Made by a program: the position numbers and the translations under genes
From: an uncultured bacterium
GTDB taxonomy: Bacteria; Bacillota; Limnochordia; DTU080; JAAYLA01
Direction of reading: 5' to 3'
DNA: 64,000 nt
Assembly: GCA_937983075.1 (NCBI GenBank)
Contig: CALKAQ010000008.1
Location: 5,622 to 69,621, forward strand
The notes under the pieces: generated by a model
The model's input: the letters and a program-made list of their open reading frames with translations, nothing else
What the model was told of the DNA's origin: nothing
The model's database searches: none
Shown here: positions 50,765-58,735 of the stretch, piece by piece
Numbering within the stretch: position 1 is the first letter of the stretch
How the letters are laid out: each line of letters opens with the position of its first letter

Positions 50765-51067
50765 TCACCGCATTCTCTCGAATACAGCAGCTTGCACCGA
50801 CCGCTCGGAATTGATCTGATGACGCGCACCATCAACATTTGTGTCGACGACCGGTTCGCCGAGCGAAAATCCGCAGGCGACTGGCCGCTTTTCCATGGGC
50901 TTTCCATGGGCCCGATGTGCGTCCGCACAGGGGCTATCATTGAATGGACCGACGATTTTCCGCCGCCGGATGGGATTTCCATAAAGGTCTCGATCTATCT
51001 CCATTCCATCCGGCGGGGAAAATTCCTTCCTTTCTAATTGTATCCAGCGGCTTGCCAGTCTACTCAT
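50765..51067 (-). CDS. Unknown protein, 100 residues, coupled to the CBM25-like gene
   Basis: ATG 51067 overlaps the stop of the upstream gene in TGATG, with AAGG just before, so reinitiation is likely. The product begins MSRLASRWIQLERKEFSPPD and is basic and polar, with MEIDRDLYGNPIRRRKIVGPF as its most structured stretch. No signal peptide, membrane segment or family recognised. An overlapping plus-strand frame is less likely to be coding because it lacks a ribosome site. Confidence 0.45.
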   Translation of the reverse strand: MSRLASRWIQLERKEFSPPDGMEIDRDLYGNPIRRRKIVGPFNDSPCADAHRAHGKPMEKRPVACGFSLGEPVVDTNVDGARHQINSERSVQAAVFERMR

Positions 51068-51447
51068 CAGCCTTCGATAAAGGGGAATGTCCAATTCCTT
51101 TCATAGTTATTGTCCCACTCCCCGCGGTCATTCCGGAAACAGAGGTGAAGTTGGCCCGGTTCATCGTCAAGTTCAATGATCGCAGTGCAAACTCCATCCG
51201 AGCGGCGATGCATCAAGCGCTCCTCAATCCGGCGCCACGGGCCGTCTCCGGAACTGGTGCCGTAGTGAACGTAAATCGGTTCATCACGGCTGCACAAATA
51301 ACCGGAGTACCGCACCTCAACCTGTTCACCGGTATAAAGCTCCGATGGAAGCACTTCAACCACTTGCTGAACAGCAATCTCGCCAACTTCCTGGTCGTCG
51401 TCGATCTCTCCCCGCAGAAGCGACTGGATACGCTTCCAGAACGACAA
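51067..51447 (-). CDS. CBM25/53-like carbohydrate-binding module protein
   Basis: 126 residues without signal peptide. After an acidic N-terminal region (LRGEIDDDQEVGEIAVQQVVEV) there is a beta-rich module: TGEQVEVRYSGYLCSRDEPIYVHYGTSSGDGPW, then FRNDRGEWDNNYERNWTFPF. The WDNN...NW pattern is typical of starch/glycogen-binding CBM25/53 modules. The start is TTG 51447 after GGGGGAGA. Stand-alone cytoplasmic modules of this kind occur in sporeformers; a glycogen link is inference. It is translationally coupled to the 100-residue gene. Confidence 0.65.
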   Translation of the reverse strand: MSFWKRIQSLLRGEIDDDQEVGEIAVQQVVEVLPSELYTGEQVEVRYSGYLCSRDEPIYVHYGTSSGDGPWRRIEERLMHRRSDGVCTAIIELDDEPGQLHLCFRNDRGEWDNNYERNWTFPFIEG

Positions 51448-51625
51448 ACGAATCTCCCCCTTTCGCCGCGGCTATCTTTCCCCGCTGACGAGGCGGTGAA
51501 TCAAACATTCCGCTGCCATCCCACCATCATTCTTCCTCAACACCTCAGCCCGGCAAATACGCAATCGTGCTCATAGACTTTCCTACCGCTTCGTGGTTTT
51601 ATGCATGCCTCGGATGTCGTGGCAT

Positions 51626-51672
51626 AAAAACAACAACCCCGAGAAGTACCGATGTACTTCTCGGGGTTGTTG
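51626..51672 (-). terminator. Terminator after tRNA-Glu
   Basis: CAACAACCCCGAGAAGTAC pairs perfectly with its 19-base complement around CGAT. On the minus strand TTTTTATG follows, about 26 bases past the tRNA. Confidence 0.9.
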
Positions 51673-51697
51673 CTGGTGGGCGCTGATTGCGCCGATG

Positions 51698-51773
51698 TGG
51701 TACCCCCACGGGGATTCGAACCCCGGTCTCATGGCTGAGAACCATGCATCCTAGGCCTCTAGACGATGGGGGC
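51698..51773 (-). tRNA. tRNA-Glu, anticodon CTC
   Basis: 76 nucleotides with encoded CCA. The acceptor GCCCCCA pairs with TGGGGGT (one G-T). Anticodon stem CATGG/CCATG encloses TTCTCAG, giving CTC. T-loop GTTCGAATC. It is downstream of tRNA-Gln on the same strand. Confidence 0.95.
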
Positions 51774-51849
51774 AAGCACATATATGACTATACCACGCAA
51801 TGCAGTAGTTGTCAACACGTTGAGCGTTTCGTTGAACTTATGCGTAGAC

Positions 51850-51887
51850 AGCGAGAAAGGATACCCGTTTGGGTATCCTTTCTCGCT
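51850..51887. repeat. 17-bp perfect inverted repeat between two tRNA genes
   Basis: AGCGAGAAAGGATACCC and its complement flank GTTT. It lies just past tRNA-Gln on the minus strand but has no T-run, so it may be a processing hairpin rather than a terminator. Confidence 0.6.
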
Positions 51888-51889
51888 CA

Positions 51890-51963
51890 TGGCTGGGGAA
51901 TCTGGATTCGAACCAGAACTAATTGGTCCAGAGCCAATCGGGCTACCATTACCCCATTCCCCA
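51890..51963 (-). tRNA. tRNA-Gln, anticodon CTG
   Basis: 74 nucleotides with encoded CCA. The acceptor TGGGGAA pairs with TTCCCCA. Anticodon stem ATTGG/CCAAT encloses CTCTGGA, giving CTG. It lies between gltX and tRNA-Glu, all on the minus strand. Confidence 0.95.
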
Positions 51964-52120
51964 ACGCTTGTATGGGCTGAACTCACTTTCGTAGTTTACC
52001 ACACCGTATCGGATTTTACAACCCCTGCGGCCCTTTTTTTTTGGCAAAAGCTGTGCCGGATGAGCCGATCTTCGGGTTGTGATTCCCGAAGACAGGCTCC
52101 ACTCCGGCGAAAATAGACTT

Positions 52121-53593
52121 TTACGCGCCTTCTTGTTCGCTGGAATTTTGTTTTCGCTGCTTGACCATCGCCGCGGCCGAGCGAATGCGCTCGCACGTCT
52201 TCGCCCGTCCCAAAAGCTCAAGCGTATCGTACATCGGCGGGCTCACCGTAGAGCCTGTCACGGCCACACGCACCGGCTGGATGACGTCGCCCAGCGACAG
52301 CCCGAACGTTTCACGCGCCCGTTCAAATGCCGCTTCAATGTTCTCGGCCGAGAACGGCTCCATGTCAATAAAAGCTTCCAGCAGCTGACTGTACAAGTCC
52401 AAGACATAAGGCCGATCCAAAAACTTTTTAACCGCTTTCGGGTCAAACTCGATTTCGTCATTAAAGAAATAACTCACTTGCTGCTTCAGTTCTTGCAGCG
52501 TACGTACGCGCACCTGCAGCAGAGCTAAAATCTTTTTCAGCTTTTCATGCCCGTCGGGCGACAAATCTTCAGGAATCGCCCGCGCCTGTTTCAAATAGGC
52601 CGATGCGCGCTCAAAAAAGTCTTCCGGAGACAGTTCGCGAATATAAACGCTGTTCATCCAGATAAACTTTTTATAATCAAAGACGGCCGAATGCTTGCTG
52701 ACGCCTTCAAGCGTAAAATATTGCTCCAGTTCTTCCAGTGTAAAAAACTCCGTTTTGTCATCGAGCGCCCAACCGAGCAGTGCCAAATAGTTGATGATCG
52801 CTTCCGGCAGATAACCTTCCTCGCGGAATTGCCCTACCCACACCGCACCATGCCGCTTGCTCAATTTGCTGCGGTCGGGTGCGAGAATCAGAGGAATATG
52901 TGCAAATTGCGGCGGCTCAAGCCCCAACGCGTGGTAGAGCTGAAGCTGCTTGGGCGTGTTCGACAGGTGTTCTTCTCCGCGAATGACGTGCGTGATTTTC
53001 ATCAAAGCGTCATCGACCACGACCGCGAGCTGGTACGTCGGCATCCCGTTCGATTTCCAAATGACGAAATCGTCGACGACGTCATTTTGAAAACGCACAT
53101 CGCCGCGTATCAGATCACGCACGACCAGTTCACCCGTATCCTCGGCTCGAAAGCGAATGACATGGGGTGTATTCGCTTCTTCTTTGGCGCGCCGTTCTTC
53201 TTCGCTCATGTGCAGACAGCGGCGGTTGTAGCGTGGCGGCATGCCTTTTGCGCGTGCTTCCGCCCGCATTTGTTCGAGTTCCTCAGGCGTGCAATAGCAG
53301 CGATAGGCACGCCCCGACGCCAACAGCAGATCGACCTGGTCGCGATAAATCTCGACTCGCTGGCTTTGGAAGAACGGGCCTTCATCCCATTCCAGCCCCA
53401 ACCATTCGAGCGCATCCAAAATACCTTCGAGCGATTCTTCGGTGTTGCGCTCCAAATCGGTGTCTTCGATCCGCAGAATAAACTCTCCGCCGTGATGGCG
53501 AGCAAAAAGATAATTAAACAGGGCTGTGCGAGCCCCGCCAACGTGAAGATGCCCCGTCGGACTAGGGGCAAATCTCGTTCGGACTTTGCTCAT
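52121..53593 (-). CDS. gltX: Glutamyl-tRNA synthetase
   Basis: Class I synthetase, 490 residues. RFAPSPTGHLHVGGARTALFN includes the HIGH-type motif, RIEDTD recognises glutamate, and DRSKLSKRHGA is the KMSKS motif; the anticodon-binding region is helical. RYNRRCLHMSEEERR and CYCTPEELEQM cover the region that in some GltX binds zinc. In most Bacillota GltX also misacylates tRNA-Gln for GatCAB to correct. The adjacent tRNA-Gln and tRNA-Glu genes fit that dual role. No gatCAB genes in the window. Confidence 0.96.
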   Translation of the reverse strand: MSKVRTRFAPSPTGHLHVGGARTALFNYLFARHHGGEFILRIEDTDLERNTEESLEGILDALEWLGLEWDEGPFFQSQRVEIYRDQVDLLLASGRAYRCYCTPEELEQMRAEARAKGMPPRYNRRCLHMSEEERRAKEEANTPHVIRFRAEDTGELVVRDLIRGDVRFQNDVVDDFVIWKSNGMPTYQLAVVVDDALMKITHVIRGEEHLSNTPKQLQLYHALGLEPPQFAHIPLILAPDRSKLSKRHGAVWVGQFREEGYLPEAIINYLALLGWALDDKTEFFTLEELEQYFTLEGVSKHSAVFDYKKFIWMNSVYIRELSPEDFFERASAYLKQARAIPEDLSPDGHEKLKKILALLQVRVRTLQELKQQVSYFFNDEIEFDPKAVKKFLDRPYVLDLYSQLLEAFIDMEPFSAENIEAAFERARETFGLSLGDVIQPVRVAVTGSTVSPPMYDTLELLGRAKTCERIRSAAAMVKQRKQNSSEQEGA

Positions 53594-53644
53594 GGATGAT
53601 CGACTCCTCTGACCCGACTTGCAGGGGATCCGGGTGTCCCCCGA

Positions 53645-53848
53645 TCACGTCACAATGCTGTAGTACGCGCTGATTTCGTCGTCGGATGCTTGCGTCAAAT
53701 GCTCACGCAGCTCGTCGACAATCGAGCTGGATACTTGTTCCAGCTCAGAGTCAATGGCACGCCTGCAGACGGCCAAACTCGCATACGAATGCGGATGCTC
53801 TTTGACGAAACTGCAAATGGTCTCGATTTCGTGCGAGCGTCGGGACAA
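53645..53848 (-). CDS. Small hypothetical protein, 67 residues
   Basis: TTG 53848 follows AAGGAGG by eight bases. The product, SRRSHEIETICSFVKEHPHS to DDEISAYYSIVT, is helical and acidic toward the C terminus, with two cysteines and no membrane segment. No family recognised. It sits between the orphan binding protein and gltX on the same strand, 51 bases from gltX. Confidence 0.5.
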   Translation of the reverse strand: MSRRSHEIETICSFVKEHPHSYASLAVCRRAIDSELEQVSSSIVDELREHLTQASDDEISAYYSIVT

Positions 53849-53964
53849 AGGCGTTACCTCCTTGGCAAGACCAGTTTCCCCATAACATCTCGCACTGTAC
53901 TCCGGTTATGCGTTCCAACCGGCGGAATTTCAGCATTTGGCGCCCTTCAGCGGCAAAACCTTCT

Positions 53965-55461
53965 TTATTCGTAGCCTGTCCACTCAGCATAGGAATCGGG
54001 CAGACGTCTCACCAAGCGATACGGCGGTCTCCATTCAAGAGCAGGGCCACGCACCGCCCAGACGTCTTCGGCTACGTATTCAAACACCATGGCGGTATCT
54101 TCCCACAAGATGCGTTGAATTTCCTGCACCTTGGTGAGACGTTCTTCAATCGACTGGGCCTGATCGACTTGGACGAGCAACCGATCGACAAGCGGATTGG
54201 AGTATCCACCATAATTCGCCGATCCGCCCGTGGCCACCTTCGCCCAAAGCACACCGCCCGGATCTTGGGATGTGTTGTCCCATTCGCCCGTCCACATCAA
54301 CCGTTCGCCTTCACGCAGCGCGGCTCGCAACGCGGTCCAGTTCGGCCACTCACGCAAGTGGACGCCAATGCCGACTTCCGCCAGCATGTCCGCATAAATG
54401 CGGGCGATTTCAGCTCGATGCGGCAGATAATCGAATTCCACCTGAAAGCCGTACGGGTATCCCGCCTCGGCAAGCAGCCGCTTGGCTTCCGCCGGATCGT
54501 ATCCGTAAGGCTCCAAATCGGCATACCCGTACGTAGCAGGTGAAACGATGGTGCCAATGGGATATCCGACACCCGAATGGGCTTCCCACAGCGCTGCCGG
54601 AACGTTGATGGCCAAGGCAACAGCGCGCCGCACGCGCGGATCGTTGAAAGGCGGCCGCGTGGTGTTAAATTCGATGAAAAACGTTTGAGTGCTCGGCGTA
54701 AGCAACAGCTGCACGTCAGGCTGCGATCGCAAGCTGACAATTTGGCTTGGTGCTACATTGGTCATCACATGGATGCGGCCCGAGCGAAACGCATCGAGAC
54801 GAGCGCTGCTGCTCGGAATAACTTCAAACGTAAGGCGATAAAACGGCTCGGACTTTGGGTCGCGAGCGACGAGATGAACCCGGTTTCCTCGCTCCCAACT
54901 TTCGATACGATAGGAACCCGTTCCCAACAAATTGCCGGATGAGTCGGGTATCGCGAGCCATTCGCGTGCGAGCAGCGTCGGAAGGTTCGGACTTGCTGCT
55001 CTCAGATCGATCCCGAGACGGTTCGCAGCGATCGGTTCGACATCAGCGATTGAGCCGAGTCGTTCGTTGGCAGGCAAAACCGCTCCGCCAACCGACGGGT
55101 CGACAAGACGCCGCAAAGCTGCGGCCAAATGTTCCGCCGTCACTTCCGCCCCGGTGTCGAGATAGTGCTCCGGCACAATGTCAAACTCCCAGCGGCGCGA
55201 GGTCGGACGCACACCACCTGCAGCGAGCACAGGCACATAGTCGCCGTTCATTCCTGGAAACGGAGCGAAAAACGACTCGTAGACGTAGCTCAATATCAAA
55301 TCGGTGACGTGATGCCGGACCGCCCGTGCGGGGTCGTCGGAGAGGAGGTCTGCCTCGACACCGATCACAATGGCATCTGCGCGAACGATCCCACCCAAAA
55401 CTCCGGAACCGACAATGGCAATCAGGGCCAATGCCCAAACCGTTGCCCGCCGAAATTGCAT
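53965..55461 (-). CDS. Peptide-type ABC transporter substrate-binding protein (family 5)
   Basis: Extracytoplasmic solute-binding protein of 498 residues with signal peptide (RRATVWALALIAIVGSGVLGGIVRADA). The family-5 pattern is clear: YVYESFFAPFPGMNGDYVPVLA, WEFDIVPEHYLDTGAEVTAEHLAAAL, FIEFNTTRPPFNDPRVRRAVALAIN and DPAEAKRLLAEAGYPYGFQVEF. No lipobox cysteine, unlike most Bacillota homologues, so it may be free or held otherwise. No permease or ATPase genes adjoin it, so it is an orphan component. The ligand (peptide, metal chelate or other) is unknown. Confidence 0.88.
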   Translation of the reverse strand: MQFRRATVWALALIAIVGSGVLGGIVRADAIVIGVEADLLSDDPARAVRHHVTDLILSYVYESFFAPFPGMNGDYVPVLAAGGVRPTSRRWEFDIVPEHYLDTGAEVTAEHLAAALRRLVDPSVGGAVLPANERLGSIADVEPIAANRLGIDLRAASPNLPTLLAREWLAIPDSSGNLLGTGSYRIESWERGNRVHLVARDPKSEPFYRLTFEVIPSSSARLDAFRSGRIHVMTNVAPSQIVSLRSQPDVQLLLTPSTQTFFIEFNTTRPPFNDPRVRRAVALAINVPAALWEAHSGVGYPIGTIVSPATYGYADLEPYGYDPAEAKRLLAEAGYPYGFQVEFDYLPHRAEIARIYADMLAEVGIGVHLREWPNWTALRAALREGERLMWTGEWDNTSQDPGGVLWAKVATGGSANYGGYSNPLVDRLLVQVDQAQSIEERLTKVQEIQRILWEDTAMVFEYVAEDVWAVRGPALEWRPPYRLVRRLPDSYAEWTGYE

Positions 55462-55536
55462 GCCACCGTTCGCCCCCGATCACATGGCTGCGCATTTCGG
55501 TTTGCCGACACGCCGCCAGGGGTTTTAATGGTAATG

Positions 55537-55587
55537 CAAAAAGGGCCTGCATGCAGGCGAGTCATGAAGTTGCCAACAAGCAGGCCC
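55537..55587 (-). terminator. Terminator of the isocitrate dehydrogenase gene
   Basis: GGGCCTGC and GCAGGCCC pair across a long loop on the minus strand and are followed by TTTTTGC, near the stop at 55595. Confidence 0.55.
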
Positions 55588-55594
55588 CCCGGGC

Positions 55595-57040
55595 TTACTG
55601 CCCTTGGCTAAGTGAAAACGCAGGCTTGCCGTCGAATTCGTACAAGTTTTCCAATCGGACCCATTCAAGTCCGGCCGCCTCAATTCGACTCAGCAGTGCA
55701 CGAATGTTTTCTTGGCTGACGTTCGCGTTGTCAGCTCCCATAAATCGGCACCACCACTGGTCGGAGCAAAACGTCTCCGGGAACCCTCCGGGATAGACGA
55801 GGATCCCGCGATTGCTGATCATCTCGAGCACGAATTCCGGTCCTGCGATCTCCTCGAGCTGCTTCCCCAATTGCTCCGGCGTATGTGTAGTGTTGTACAG
55901 GAACACGTCGACGCCCTTGAGGTCCCGCTTCACTTCCGGGCGCGAAATTTCCACCGGCTTCTGCGGCTTCTCCACTTGCTTTGGTGCAGCGTAGCGAACC
56001 GGCTCCATTTCCTGCGGTTCTTGTCCAAGGCGCTCGACAACCGCCTGTGCGAATTCTTTGGTGCCGACGCTCGGCCGGTCCTTGGCGATATCGTACGTGT
56101 AAATGCCGTCTTCCAGCGTACGTATCCAGGCGTTATGAATGCGCTCGGCGACTTCGTGCTGGCCAATGTGGTTCAGCATCATGATCGCACCGTGCAAAAG
56201 CCCCGACGGATTCGCCAGATTTTGTCCGGCCCGCCGCGGTGCGCTGCCGTGGATCGCCTCGAACATGGCGGCATGGTCGCCGATGTTGGCCGATCCGGCA
56301 ATACCGACGCTGCCGGCAATTTGCGCGGCAATGTCCGAAGCGATATCGCCGTACAAATTGGCCATCACAATGACATCGAAATTGGTCGGCGTATCCGCCA
56401 TCTTCGCCATGCCGATGTCGACGATCCAGTGTTCGCTCTCGATATCCGGATATTCCTTGGCCACTTCATCGAAAATGCGGTGGAAAAGGCCGTCCGTCAG
56501 CTTCAAAATGTTGTCTTTGGAGAAACATGTGACCTTTTTGCGCCCGTGGTTGCGCGCGTATTCAAACGCAAACCGGATGATCTTTTCCGTTCCCGGCCGC
56601 GAGATCAGCTTCATCGCGTGTACGACGTCAGGCGTTTGTTGATGCTCGATCCCGGCATACAGATCTTCTTCGTTTTCGCGGATGATGACGATATTCATTC
56701 CGGGATACTTGGTCGGGATATGGGGATGGTATGCGATACACGGACGCACATTGGCATAAAGCCCCAGCGTTTTGCGTGTCGTTACGTTCAGGCTCTTGTA
56801 ACCGCCGCCTTGCGGCGTCGTGATCGGAGCTTTTAGAAAGACTTTCGTGCGCCGAAGTGATTCCCAGGCTTCGGGCGAAATGCCGGTTGTGTTGCCCGCG
56901 AGATACACCTTCTCGCCGATCTCGATGAACTCGGGCTCGATTTGGGCACCGGCTTCAAAGAGAATATGTAGCGTTGCATCCATGATTTCCGGACCAATAC
57001 CGTCGCCTTTGGCAACGGTAATCGGCGTTTTGCCGGCCAT
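55595..57040 (-). CDS. icd: Isocitrate dehydrogenase, Thermus-type with C-terminal extension
   Basis: Oxidatively decarboxylates isocitrate. The catalytic part (residues 1-335) has ITVAKGDGIGPEIMDATL, NVRPCIAYHPHIPTKYPGMNIVIIRENEEDLYAGIEH, VIVMANLYGDIASDIAAQ and EAIHGSAPRRAGQNLANPS. A linker rich in Pro, Glu and Lys leads to an extra domain (KGVDVFLYNTTHTPEQLGKQLEEI to ENLYEFDGKPAF) known from Thermus thermophilus isocitrate dehydrogenase. NADP is the Thermus cofactor; I cannot assign it firmly here. ATG 57040 follows GGAGCGA, giving 481 residues. It begins 31 bases after sufU, where sufB would be expected. Confidence 0.88.
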   Translation of the reverse strand: MAGKTPITVAKGDGIGPEIMDATLHILFEAGAQIEPEFIEIGEKVYLAGNTTGISPEAWESLRRTKVFLKAPITTPQGGGYKSLNVTTRKTLGLYANVRPCIAYHPHIPTKYPGMNIVIIRENEEDLYAGIEHQQTPDVVHAMKLISRPGTEKIIRFAFEYARNHGRKKVTCFSKDNILKLTDGLFHRIFDEVAKEYPDIESEHWIVDIGMAKMADTPTNFDVIVMANLYGDIASDIAAQIAGSVGIAGSANIGDHAAMFEAIHGSAPRRAGQNLANPSGLLHGAIMMLNHIGQHEVAERIHNAWIRTLEDGIYTYDIAKDRPSVGTKEFAQAVVERLGQEPQEMEPVRYAAPKQVEKPQKPVEISRPEVKRDLKGVDVFLYNTTHTPEQLGKQLEEIAGPEFVLEMISNRGILVYPGGFPETFCSDQWWCRFMGADNANVSQENIRALLSRIEAAGLEWVRLENLYEFDGKPAFSLSQGQ

Positions 57041-57071
57041 ATGACATCGCTCCATTCCGTTGGATGATAAA

Positions 57072-57521
57072 CTAAAGATCGACCGGACTGTCGCCTCCGT
57101 GTCTGTCGGCGAGTCCTTTTCTTAAAGCCTCCCAAGCGAGGAGTGCGCACTTGATGCGCACGGGAAACTTCGCCACGCCTTGCAGCGCTTCCAAATCTCC
57201 CATGGGCACATCAGCGTGCGGTTGTCCTTCACCGCGCATCATGCCCTTGAAATTTTCCACGAGCTTGAGGATGTCTTCCTCGGACATGTTCTTGACGGCC
57301 TCAGTCATCATCGAGGCGGAAGCCTGACTAATCGAGCAGCCTTGCCCCTCCCAAAGAACGTCTTTGACGACGTCGCCTTCGAGCAGCAAATGCAGCGTGA
57401 TTTCATCTCCGCAGAGCGGATTGTTTAACGCCATCTCAACCGAAGGGGATTCCATCTTGCCGCGGTTGCGCGGCCGCTTATAGTGATCCATGATCAGTTC
57501 GCGATACAGGTCATCAAGCAT
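57072..57521 (-). CDS. sufU: Sulfur-transfer / Fe-S assembly protein SufU
   Basis: Zinc-dependent acceptor that takes persulfide sulfur from SufS. 149 residues with the three conserved cysteine sites: NPLCGDEI, GQGCSISQASASMM and RIKCALLAWEAL, plus the SufU-specific insert around KGMMRGEG. The start shares its A with the sufS stop (TAATG), indicating coupled translation. The expected sufB does not follow. Confidence 0.94.
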   Translation of the reverse strand: MLDDLYRELIMDHYKRPRNRGKMESPSVEMALNNPLCGDEITLHLLLEGDVVKDVLWEGQGCSISQASASMMTEAVKNMSEEDILKLVENFKGMMRGEGQPHADVPMGDLEALQGVAKFPVRIKCALLAWEALRKGLADRHGGDSPVDL

Positions 57522-58735
57522 TATGCAAAAAACTCCTCGCTCTTTTTCAAGGCTGCGATAAAGACGTCAACGTCTTCAGGCGTATTGTAAATGTAAAAAC
57601 TTGCCCGGGCCGTTGAAGAAACGCCAAGCCATTTCATCAAGGGCTGCGCACAATGGTGCCCGGCTCGAATCGCGACACCTTCTTGGTCCAGCACCTGCGC
57701 CAAGTCGTGCGGATGAACGTTGGCAAGGTTGAAACAGACGAGCCCCGTGCGTTCGTCTTCCGGACCGTAGATGGTCACGCCGGGCAATTCCGCCCTTAAG
57801 CGTTCAACACAGTAGCGCGTCAACTCCTGCTCATGGGCTTGAATCGCTTCCATACCGATGCTTTCGAGATAGTCGATCGCCGCACCTAACCCGATGGCTC
57901 CGGCAATGTTGGGCGTACCTGCTTCAAACTTGTGTGGAATGCTGTTCCACGTTGACTCCTCGAGCGAAACCTTGCTGATCATTTCGCCCCCGTACAAAAA
58001 GGGGTCCATTTCATGCAGCAGTTCGGCCTTGCCGTACAGCACGCCGATGCCGGTCGGCCCGCACATTTTGTGGCCTGAGAAAGCGAGAAAGTCACAGCCT
58101 AGGGACTGGACGTCAACCGGCATATGCGGCACGCTTTGCGCTCCGTCAACCAGCACGATCGCACCGTGCGCATGAGCCCGCTCGACAATTTCCCTTACCG
58201 GGTTCACCGTGCCGAGCACGTTGGAAACGTGCGTAAAAGCAACGATTTGGGTTTTCGGATTGATCAGCTCATCTACATTCGAGAGATCGAGCCGCCCGTC
58301 CGATGTTAAATTGAAATAACGTAGTCGAGCCCCGGTGCGGCGCGCCAACTGCTGCCACGGCACCAGATTGCTGTGGTGCTCCATGGGGGTGATCAGCACT
58401 TCGTCGCCCGGCGCCAAGCGGTTGAGCCAGCTGTACGCAACTAAGTTGATGGCCTCGCTCGCGTTTTTGGTGAACACTATTTCTTTTTCCGACTCGGCCC
58501 CAATGAAACGAGCGACTTTTTTTCGGGCCTCTTCATATGCTTCGGTAGCTTTTTCTCCTAAAGCATGGATGGCCCGATGAACGTTCGCGTTGTACTCGGC
58601 ATAGTACGCCCGCATCGCCTCAATGACGGCCAACGGCTTCTGCGAAGTTGCGGCGTTGTCCAGGTATACGAGTCGCTTTCCATGCACTTGTTGCTGCAGT
58701 ATCGGAAAGTCCTGGCGGATCTTCTCCGCGTTCAT
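57521..58735 (-). CDS. sufS: Cysteine desulfurase SufS
   Basis: PLP enzyme that extracts sulfur from cysteine. LVYLDNAATSQKPLAVI, ITPMEHHSNLVPWQQLA, VDGAQSVPHMPVDVQ and FSGHKMCGPTGIGVLYGK (PLP lysine) are conserved. The active-site cysteine lies in RAGHHCAQPLMKWLGV, and the SufS-type tail follows. 404 residues. It overlaps the sufD stop by four bases (ATGA). Operon order C-D-S-U matches Bacillus. Confidence 0.95.
   Translation of the reverse strand: MNAEKIRQDFPILQQQVHGKRLVYLDNAATSQKPLAVIEAMRAYYAEYNANVHRAIHALGEKATEAYEEARKKVARFIGAESEKEIVFTKNASEAINLVAYSWLNRLAPGDEVLITPMEHHSNLVPWQQLARRTGARLRYFNLTSDGRLDLSNVDELINPKTQIVAFTHVSNVLGTVNPVREIVERAHAHGAIVLVDGAQSVPHMPVDVQSLGCDFLAFSGHKMCGPTGIGVLYGKAELLHEMDPFLYGGEMISKVSLEESTWNSIPHKFEAGTPNIAGAIGLGAAIDYLESIGMEAIQAHEQELTRYCVERLRAELPGVTIYGPEDERTGLVCFNLANVHPHDLAQVLDQEGVAIRAGHHCAQPLMKWLGVSSTARASFYIYNTPEDVDVFIAALKKSEEFFA

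Noticed and set aside
50747..51037. 96-codon plus-strand frame opposite the 100-residue gene
   Set aside because: No ribosome site; the minus-strand frame has TGATG coupling to a recognisable gene.
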